From Cheiracanthium punctorium (taxonomy: Eukaryota; Arthropoda; Arachnida; Araneae; Cheiracanthiidae): a DNA stretch of 64,000 nt. A model generated the notes under the pieces. That model ran no database searches and was not told the origin of the DNA. It saw nothing but the letters and a program-made list of their open reading frames with translations. The stretch spans positions 1,302,001-1,366,000 of the forward strand of contig JAWZYV010019498.1 of assembly GCA_038373885.1 (NCBI GenBank), written 5' to 3'. This document shows positions 55,310 to 64,000 of this stretch, piece by piece; the first letter of the stretch is position 1, and the number at the start of each line of letters is the position of its first letter. Made by a program: the position numbers and the translations under genes.

Positions 55310-56889
55310 GTATGCATAAATTACTGTTTCATTTTAGGAAATTTTTATTTTAGTGTTAAATTTACAGTACAAATTTGAAAATGCAGTATCATTCAGATCA
55401 TGTCCATTCTAAATTATGAAAATTTCCACCAATTCCATTCAATTGTTTTTGCAGCTTTGTGTTGGAAGTTCTCAGAAACTTATTAATATCAGAAACTGGT
55501 TATTGTAAAAAGTCTGACATAAAATATTTTATATATGTACAGTAAATCCTTGATCTATCGTTCTTGTATTCATCGTTTTCCCATATGGATTGTCTTATTT
55601 CTATGGTCCCTGTAAAGAAGTTATTTGGTTGCAGACTTAAATTTGAGATTAAAAGGCGTTGTGTAATAAAGCAGGTTCGAATGCAATTAGTTGCAGTAAA
55701 GAAAGACATTGAATGCTTAAAACTATTTATTTAAAAGATACTATTGAAACATTATTAAAACGGGCGGTGGTGGCTCAGCGAAAGTAAAACGACATCCTAT
55801 ATGGATAGTGCAATTAAGATGGAATGCATTAAAAATTACACCAGCACAGAATTACACATTGGCGAGAACAAACACTTAGCTGAGATAAATAACGCTAATT
55901 CCAGAGCAACCCTAAAAGTTAATCCAATAAAATTAAAATGACGTAATCGCGAGCAAATAATTTGTCGCAGGGCAACAAATAATAACTTATGCCAGCAGGA
56001 TGCCAAGAGGGGAAGCAGAAAGTACGTTGATTTTGCAAACGGACATAATATAATCTATTTTTAGCTCATAATGCCGCCACCGGGTCTCATTTCAAGAAAC
56101 AAACAAATAAGAATAATGCATGTGGGGAAAAGCAAAAATACAGATTTAAAAGCCGAAATGGCAGAAAAATGAGAACAGAAGTGATTTAGAATACATGATT
56201 TTGGATAGATTACATTAAAGAAAGCCAAATTAAATTATTATTAAAATTAAATATGTGATCTCCTTCACAGTCCCCGCTCAAATTTTATTTAAATAACATA
56301 AGCAAAACCCTCATGTATCCTTCATAAAAAGGTCGCTTTCCCCACATCCATCATTGTAAAATTTTCCTCTTGACCAAAATGAAATTGAAGGTCAAGTGCA
56401 TCCATACAGTTTATAAACTGTCAAATTACCTCTTGGTATGGGCATTGCAATCTATGGGGATGTGAAACTCCCCTCTCCCCCAATATTTTGCCTGATTAAT
56501 CTTAATTATTAATAAAGATAGGTAAAAGAGAACATGTTTAGGTCTTTGTCCCCCCAACCCCGTAGCAGAAACATCGCGACACGGCGACAATGTCGCAGAC
56601 ATAGAAATCTGCTAGCGGACAGTTTTTGTTAACGTATTTAAAAAAAATATTATTGTCTGCCAAAAAAAATTTTTTTAACTGGCCGCAAATTTCGGGCGCA
56701 CCATGCCACGGCTCATTATGCTACCTCCCGTCTCCGCTTCGCAATGACGTCACTGTGCTCAGCACAGCAGAGTCTGCCCACGGAGATCTTGCGTAGCGAA
56801 ATGGAACAGCAGAGTCCAGCTTTTACATATTTCTGCACCCTATGGTTTCACATTTGTATTATTATTTGATAAGAATCACCATTTTTTAA
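55310..56889. other. AT-rich DNA, probably mRpL18 intron 2
   Basis: No further exon was recognised. A tRNA-like cggtggtggctcagcg near 55764 may be a SINE head. Otherwise there is nothing to annotate. Confidence 0.4.
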
Positions 56890-57480
56890 TTCCCTTACAC
56901 CATTTTGGGTTCGTTTTGTGGTACATCTCGAAAATACGTTTATATTAAAACGGCCGCTTCACAGAAATACGATTCATTACAATAACCCCATCATAAAAAT
57001 AGGATAGATTGTAAACGGCTCTTCTACAAAATTACCTTCAATGAAATCGGATTTTTCTCGCTGATATTTCTAATTAAAATGCCTTTTTCAAATGTTCTAT
57101 ATTTTTCGGATCGAAATACTGTAATTGCATTTTTAATTGTTTTTGTTTTCATTTGCACGAACTGGGTAATCTAAAAAGTGCCACCTCTAGCATATTTTGT
57201 TCTTTGCTGACTCAACTGAGAAAGAACCTCGATCCGATCGACAGAACTACATGTGCATTTCACTTAGGAGTTAGGGAAGAAAATATGGTTGGGAAATTCA
57301 TAATTTTTTAGTCATTTAAATATTTAATTTCCTCAAATACCGGTAATTATGTTTGATAAATACGTAGTTGCGAATCATTAACACTTATTATTCTAGAGTT
57401 CGTCGCCAGCTGTATAGCTATTGCTCTTTTCGATGTTTTTAATTGTTTTGCATACTTGCAAGTTTTTCCTTTTCTTCCTT
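56890..57480. repeat. dispersed repeat, copy 1
   Basis: It shares, in the same order, diverged blocks with 63200-63720: acggcc/acgggcc near the start, ttcacaaaatt..caa, gcaatctgac-like text, aaaaagtgccacctct/aaaagagtcacctct, and acttgcaagttttt. The class is unknown. Confidence 0.5.
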
Positions 57481-57999
57481 TTTTTCTGAACGATTTACTC
57501 AATCGGCTTTCTTACTATGCGTTATTCTTTACTAACCGTATATAATTACGGTTGATATAGAAAGTATCTTAGCAAAACGACGTTTTGCGATTCTGAAATT
57601 ATGTGGGATTTCTAATAATAGATCTGAAAATCGAGAGATTCCCGACATTTTGCGAATGCAGCACTTGAAATATATTATGTTTTTGTCAAAATTAGGCATA
57701 ATGATGACATTTTGCTTTAGCGGTGTAGCTGGGGCGATTTGTGCCCAATGCATTCCTTTCGTTTTCTGCCAAGTGTCAGCATTCTGCCAGCCGCCTATCT
57801 ATTTTTATCTCGCCGCCCCTCTTTTGCTTATAAAAAGTGGAGTAATTTCAGAATTTTTTAATGCAGACTATTGACAAGATTTGGTATTCAAAATATTCAT
57901 ATCATATTTCTGAAATTTTGAAATTTTTCAATATTTTACTAAATGAAGGGGGGGGGGGAATGCAAAAGCAAAAGTAAGCTAATTCTGGGAAAGTATGTC

Positions 58000-58100
58000 A
58001 TTAGAAAACAAATTGTCAGGAAACGTGGAAAACTCAGGGAAATCTCATGGAAAAACGTAATTTTGCTTTAAAAACCTGGAAAATCCAGCTTCAACCCTGG
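58000..58100 (+). repeat. hAT-like right-end fragment
   Basis: The sequence ggaaaactcagggaaatctc, then cctggaaaatccagcttcaa and ccctg, is shared with 58795-58875 in the same orientation. It looks like the right end of a CAGGGTT...-type hAT MITE. Confidence 0.5.
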
Positions 58101-58794
58101 AATTTTAAGAAAATTTACCCCCCCTCTCTTTTTATGGCTTTCACCCTATTCAATGGTCAACTACTTTGCTAATGAAGCACTCATGCAATTGGAAATGGAT
58201 TATACAAGATTAATCATCTATCACTTAAGACTGCTTAGGGCGAATAGCACACTTGCTTCTTATTTTGTCTCTGCAGTTCTGAGCATTTGTGGTTGCTCCC
58301 TTTTCTCATTTGAGTTTGAGGGGGTTATTCTTTGTGTTGTGTACTGTGCACAAAGTTAGATTGTGTAATATTATTATCACATATATACAAACTCTGCCGA
58401 TATTTGCTAGATACAATGTAGAATGTGTGTTCCTATGTTAAATATTTCTTTGTTTATGCATAGGATTGGTGGATTTTACTTAGTTCTAATGAATATGGCA
58501 ACTTTTACCAATAGCCTTGTGTACTTGCAATAGTATAAAAGACATATCTTGAAACTATCAATCAGTGAAGTGGTCCCAAAAATTCTTTTTTACTTCTGTA
58601 AAGCTGTTGCATAATTTCTGATATTTTATAGGTGAAATTGAATTTAAAAACCATGTTTGATATAAATGTAATTCATTGATTATGCGATAATTGAGGAGTA
58701 TAATTTTGATTACCATAGAGCTATCATAATTTCATTACCTTAGAATGGGGTATATAAATAAAAAGTATTTAGTCTTTATCTTATGTTTATTTTT

Positions 58795-58875
58795 TTTGCG
58801 ATAACCTGGAAATTCTTGAAAAATGACCTGGAAAACTCAGGGAATTTCATTTTGAAAAATGAGTATGAACCCTGC
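58795..58875 (+). repeat. hAT-like right-end fragment, second copy
   Basis: acctggaaattcttgaaaaa, tggaaaactcagggaatttc and gagtatgaaccctg. See the copy at 58000-58100. Confidence 0.5.
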
Positions 58876-60400
58876 AATAAGCTAACAGTTAGGTATTCTT
58901 AGAATAAACTATTATCAATTTAAGTGTATTTTCTTGTCAAAAACTTTTTTTAATTAGAAATTTCTGGGTGATTTTTTAAAAATTGTTTGAACACTTTCTG
59001 TAACAGGATGTCATTTATTTTAATCAGCCGATTAAAATACTCGTTGGTTGAAATAAAGTATGCAACTTAGAGAATTTTAATATACTTTTTTTTTTTACTT
59101 TAAAAATTAAAGTTTAAGAAAGAAAATTTAGTATTTTTAAAGTATGTCACAAAAAATTCAAAAACAAAGCTTTTTTTTTAAAAGTAAATTATTAAAAATA
59201 TTTTAAGCATTTCTTACATTTTGAGAATACTGCAAGTCTAATTATTTTTATTATTGTCCATTTGTATTTATATTGGCTAAAACTTGCATATCTTAATAAT
59301 TATTTTTATTTATTTTAAGGGTGAAATAATTGTGCTTTTTAAAAAACTTAAATTCACTTTTCATGAATGAGCAAAAATTAGAATTGAAATGATTGTGTGT
59401 GTAATTTAAATTAGAAGTGTGTGTGTGAAAGAGAAAGAACAAATACATTTCAGTAACTTGGTTTTAAATAGTGTTGTACATCCAACAGTTGGATACCATA
59501 CAAAATTTGTACGACTCTGCCATCTATTCCAGTAATATTCTGTGCTCTGAGTTCAATTTTTCTAACTTCTATAATTATCAATTAAAGGATGAGTTTAATT
59601 GTTTGTTACACTTCTAAATTAGGTCTAATAAGGGTTTATCAAAGTTGCTGAACATAAAACTTTGCTTGCTACTCATTCAATAATTTTTTCAAACAAAAGA
59701 ATTTAAATTCTGAATTATTTTATTAATTTTGATAACTTTTATACATCTAGCATTACAGGAATTTTAATTTTTATTATATGTGAAACACATCTACCTTAAT
59801 CCACAATCCACATGCAATGAAAGACCTTTGTTGCTTTAAAGTTTGTACCAATAAAGGTGCAATATCCAATATGAATGTGACCCAGTGTGAAAACTTCTGG
59901 TCCAGTGATATTTTAATAAAATTGAGGAACAAGAAGTAACAGTCCCAAAAGGAATTGCTCCAAATTCTTTCCAAAAGAGAAAAGAAACTAAGGGATTCTT
60001 TAAAAAAAAAAAAAAAAAAGGCGAACAATGCATTGTAAGTCAGAACACACATTACAGCCCACATGTTAAAGTTTTGCCGATAAGCCCTGCTCGTTTTGAG
60101 ATTGCTTCAAACCAGTTTCTATATAATGTTATCTCCCTGTACTTTCTCGTGGACCTGGAAAGTGCAATTTTTTTTTTCTTAAATTTCCTTAATTATATCT
60201 GGCTTGACCCTTTTTTGTCTGGAGTCAACACTATTTAAGAACAACAAAGATTAAAAATTGTTGATTTTATGTATGAATTATCCACTAAAATTACACGCAA
60301 AATTTTGCAGACTGATTATGAAATTCTAAAAGCTTTCGCAGACAGCTACAAAACTTTCTGCCACTGGGCCTCCCAATAATCATCAAGTAGCATAGCTTTT
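58876..60400. other. AT-rich DNA, no gene seen
   Basis: Only low-complexity frames; a poly(A) run lies near 60001-60019. No exon or element end is recognised. Confidence 0.5.
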
Positions 60401-60409
60401 TCTTCTTAG

Positions 60410-62700
60410 TATGATTTCTTGGTTTCATGAAGGTGCAGATGAAGAGTGGTTGTGTGCAGTAGAAGATCTTGTGTATGGTGTGAAATTTAATGATTATGTT
60501 GTTGTTTCCTATCCCCTGTTTGGCAGACAGAAGCATCTAGACCAAGACCATAAACACTTGAGTAAGCAAACCCTCCAAAACAACAGATGGATTAGAGTAC
60601 ATCCAGTACTTACAACAACCGCTACAGGAAAGTATATGGGCAGAAGCGGCTTGATTCATCTTACATTTCAGGCAAAGAGGATAAACGTTAAGACCAGACA
60701 CATGTCTTTGCACGAATGTGCCCACTATGTAACCTGGCAAGTGCTGTTTGTTCACCTCTACTGCCTGCCCTAAGTAGAGCAGCACCAAGGCAGGTACCAT
60801 AGTACCACTCATTTACAGAGGCCTGTCTCCAAGATGTCTTGCTTGACCCAGGTTGCAATTTCTGAAAAAGTAAGGCAGCCACTATGAGGAGAAACCTCGT
60901 GGCTCCCCTCATGAGCCAGCCCATCAGCTATATATCATTTCCATAAACTATCCACATTTGACGGTATCCACTGAAGAGTGATTTTATTAATTTTACTCAA
61001 GTAGTTTAAAATTCGGACTATACTCAGAGTCGTTTTGTCACCATGCCTCCACCATTGAGACAAATTCTGAATAGAGCTTTGGCTATCGCTCAAAATCCAA
61101 ATATCTGTATTGACATTCTCTATGGTGCAATAATTTAGGGCCTCCTCAATAGCTAAAAGTTCAACCTGAAAGACAGGACAATAATCAGGGTTTTTAATAC
61201 AGATCTGAATGCCTTTTAAATGAATTTCCTTTTTTGATAAAAATACCTGCTATCTGAGATAGCGCCATCACCCCTTCTACCATCAGTATATATCTGCAAA
61301 GCATCACATTGGATTTGATGAATAACCTCCAAGGCAAGTTGTCTAAGATTCTCCGGATGTTGGATGCCCTTGTTAGTGTATGAGCACAAATCAAGCTTAA
61401 AGAACACTTGTTCATAAAAAGATGGAGCAACATCCAAACCACAAGTCAGTGAAACATATTCAACTTGATTAAACAGAAATCCTCCGCCTTCAGCATAGCT
61501 AAGTGGACTCTCTCTCTCTTAAGGCGTTGATTATTGTTCCAATTTAGCACATATCTTGAGGTTCTGTTCTGGTCAGCATAGCTAATAAGTAGCAAAGTAT
61601 TTGGCCAAGAGATATCTACTTTGTAGTCGGAGGGGTTGTAAGTCAGCCTCATACAAAACAATATCCCTCGGGCAACTATTATGAAGACCGGTGATGATTC
61701 TAGCAGCTGTAAGCTGAATCCTTTCCAGTTTATCAAGGTTACTGACAGAGGCAGCACAATAGACCTGAAAACCATATTCAAGGGATTGGTTAAATAAGTG
61801 CAATATAAGTGTTATGAAGGCAGGCCCGGATCCAAGGGGATGGCGGTGGGGGCGATCGCCCCCTCCTGGACGAAGTCCAAAAATTTGATATCTGTTGAAA
61901 TATATTATGAAAGTATAATGAAAATTAAGTAGCCTTTTTCTAAGGGGTGTATGGTGGGTACTACTCCCTCTCCTTTTTAATCATTGCTCATATATAGATT
62001 TTTATCAATAATATAATGAATTACATTAATTGGTATAACTATGTACCGCCCCCTCCTTGAGTAATTTCTGGATCCGCCCCTGTACGAAGGGTCTGAGCGT
62101 TAGCTCCCCAGGTCTTTAGATATATAATTAATAAGGATAATTAGTAAGTCTATGCAAAACAATCCTTTTTGTGAGTTTGCACGAAATGCTGATAAGTGTG
62201 ATTGGTCTGTAACTATTAGGAACATTAGTCGATTTATCTAGTTTTCTAATAGGCATGATGAGAGCTTCTTTCCAATTCCAAGAGAGTCGTCCAGAGTTCC
62301 AGGAAGTTTTAAAAATATCAAGAACAAAATTTTTACCCAGTTGGCTTAAATTGGCCAGCATTTGTCCGTGGATCCATCCATGCCAGGTGATTTATTAAAA
62401 TCCATAGCTTGGAAAGCAATTTCCAAATTCTTCACAGTAATGTCCTTATAAAAACAGTATTACCACTGAGTTTACAACGACATTTATGAATAAAATTTCT
62501 TGCAGATTTTGCAATCATTTTGTCTTCAAGGATAAAAGATAGTCTACTCTCCCTCTGACAACGTCCTCCTTTCAAATTCACAGCCTCATTGTCACTGCTC
62601 AAAGAACCACCAGGATGCTTAAAAGTAATATAATTCCATTAACCAAGATGTTGAGATATGTGGTATCCAGCGCATGGAAGAAATGTCGGATGATGCATGC
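60410..62700 (-). pseudogene. LINE (RNase H-bearing clade), decayed
   Basis: On the minus strand, from right to left: an RT N-terminal region with MDFNKSPGMDGS (near 62380) and KEALIMPIRKLDKS / VPNSYRPITLISISCK; then, after a deletion that removed the catalytic middle of RT, the thumb SLEYGFQVYCAASVSNLDKL and ERIQLTAARIITGLHNSCP (61582-61803); then RNase H with LQIYTDGRRGDG (near 61270) and WILSDSQSSIQNLSQWWRHG (near 61080) and WIPSNVD near 60960. Several stops and frameshifts are present. Presence of RNase H points to an I/LOA/R1-like clade. A 262-bp MITE is inserted at 61821. The plus-strand frame at 60411-60773 is its antisense. Confidence 0.85.
61821..62082. mobile_element. hAT-type MITE in LINE, 262 bp
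   Basis: The ends CAGGCCCGGATCC and GGATCCGCCCCTG are inverted repeats. The flanks TATGAAGG (61813-61820) and TACGAAGG (62083-62090) are an 8-bp duplication with one transition. Removing it rejoins LINE sequence. Confidence 0.85.
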
Positions 62701-62780
62701 AAAAAATGAAAATAATAGTAAAGAAGCAAAGGATAATGTTCATGCCAATGAGGCTGAACCTACAGTACTGCCAGTTTGAT
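62641..62780 (+). other. short frame, possible terminal exon
   Basis: A plus-strand frame from about 62650 (MLRYVVSSAWKKCRMMHAK...) to TGA at ~62777 has a non-repetitive composition. It could be a 3' exon of an unseen gene or chance. No family is recognised. Confidence 0.12.
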
Positions 62781-62787
62781 GCAATAA

Positions 62788-62960
62788 CAGGGCTCCCACT
62801 TGGTCCCTTTTTTCCCTAAAAGTCCGTTTTTTGGTGCCAGTTCCGTTTTAGGCCGTATTGGTCCGTCTTTTTAAAAATTTTAATGAAGAATAATAATTGT
62901 GTATCGTCGGCTTCCGCCAAGAGATCTGAAATCGACAGAATGACCGTTTTTTCATTGTTG
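62788..62960 (+). repeat. left end of hAT-like element
   Basis: CAGGGCTCCCACTTGGTCC starts a run with repeated gtccgttttt-like blocks (62835, 62870, 62945). It is like the start of a hAT MITE. The right end was not identified. Confidence 0.45.
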
Positions 62961-63199
62961 ATTAAACCATTATCCTTAGTTCATCTTCACTTTGAAGCGG
63001 CGCACGGCTAGAGCTTACCGGGTTGCTACGATGTGACGTAGGTAGCAAAAAGTCCGTCAACACTTTCTTCCAGAACCATCCAGAACACACTAACGTTCAT
63101 CTGAGGATGGTGATTGGCGGAATATGTGGCTTTGTCAACTTGCCATTCCCCCTGCCCCTTCCGTTACATGGATCATCGCAGTCAAGATTATCGATCGTT

Positions 63200-63720
63200 T
63201 TACGGGCCCCTTTACGAAACACTTTCTATTAAAATGATACCGTAACAAAAATATGATCGATTGAAACGACCCTTAACTAAACACGATGTATAACTGTTCC
63301 TTCACAAAATTCAAAGCAACGCAATCTGACATTTATCGTAAATGAAACCTGATAAAATTTCCTTTTGAAAATAAGTTACTTTTTTCCTAATTGAATGCTT
63401 ATCAGAATCAGAGAGTGACAGTCATCACTTATTCATTTCATCTGTTTTCTTTCGTTCGCGTAACTCAAAAAGAGTCACCTCTGGGGTGTTTATTTTTACC
63501 TAATTTAGCAACAAAAAACTAACATAACTTTCAGTTGGGGGTAAGAAAGGGATTCAAAATAACTTCACTGCCTATCCTACAGTGCGAGTGTTATATTTGA
63601 TAATTATTTCACAATCATAATTCTAGACTTCAGCTTTTTGGTGAAAACTGTCAGTATAAATAATGGCAGCTTCTGTAGTTTATAACTGGCTGTTTTACGC
63701 ACTTGCAAGTTTTTGTATTT
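63200..63720. repeat. dispersed repeat, copy 2
   Basis: Diverged direct copy of 56890-57480. See that entry for shared blocks. Confidence 0.5.
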
Positions 63721-64000
63721 AATGATTGCTCAGTATAATCATTATCTGGCCTTCCTACTTCAAATTATGTACAGATATTTACTAAGTATTAGAGAATTAT
63801 GGATTCATTTAGAAATGAAAAGCGCCTTTTTGCGAGTTAAATTGTGCGACTTCATGACGTCCATTGATCTGAATGTATGTGTCTGACTATAAGAAATGAA
63901 CGCTTAGGAATAAACTTTAATGATTTTCAGATTGCATCAAACCAGTTCTGAATATTTTCTATATGGTACACAAAATTGCCTTTTTGCGAGAACAAAGTAT

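Noticed and set aside
60411..60773. 120-aa plus-strand frame
   Set aside because: It is antisense to the 3' part of the decayed minus-strand LINE.

Overview
This is eukaryotic, almost certainly arthropod, nuclear DNA: AT-rich, with GT-AG introns, long intergenic stretches and very dense transposable elements (TEs). An arachnid is plausible, but nothing in the sequence fixes the order. No bacterial operons, CRISPR arrays, rRNA genes or canonical tRNA genes were seen. Many transposon boundaries can be read exactly, because terminal repeats and target-site duplications (TSDs) are present in the sequence.

Layout. (1) 1-6163: AT-rich DNA with a ~165-bp tandem repeat, small terminal-inverted-repeat (TIR) elements, and a hAT MITE with a perfect 8-bp TSD. 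(2) 6164-12247: two related non-autonomous Helitrons head to tail, abutting at 8823/8824; the second carries a hAT MITE and a pogo-like MITE. (3) 12365-14277: two unrelated solo LTRs separated by a TA microsatellite that is itself split by a MITE. (4) 14286-35449: a minus-strand Helitron split by a stack of insertions. Gypsy A (16102-33236) contains Gypsy B (17409-27638), which contains a hAT element (24316-27620) and the non-autonomous transposon C1 (20775-23217), which contains a 376-bp MITE. A second, inverted copy (C2, 31006-32960) lies in the Gypsy A leader. (5) 33421-37245: a palindrome with ~1.78-kb arms and a ~250-bp spacer made of Helitron sequence. (6) 37480-42190: a SINE, a second 923-bp solo LTR of the family at 12365, and a plus-strand Gypsy fragment with a MITE and a TRIM inside it. 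(7) 42500-55310: the only convincing host coding sequence. A THAP zinc-finger first exon lies at 42805. Two phase-compatible exons of what looks like mitochondrial ribosomal protein L18 (uL18m) lie at 44302-44407 and 55144-55309. The 10.7-kb intron between them holds hAT, piggyBac, TRIM, SINE and other insertions. (8) 55310-64000: AT-rich intron or downstream DNA, dispersed repeats and a decayed RNase H-bearing LINE on the minus strand.

The autonomous element types (Gypsy, hAT, piggyBac, LINE) are all broken by stops, frameshifts, deletions or insertions. LTR comparison agrees with the nesting: Gypsy A LTRs differ at about 6 of 249 positions and Gypsy B LTRs at about 3 of 241, so the inner element is younger. 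The most novel item is transposon family C: two copies with exact 8-bp TSDs, an internal ~82-bp minisatellite and a near-terminal ~100-bp hairpin. All coordinates and identities come from reading the sequence by eye; no database search was possible.
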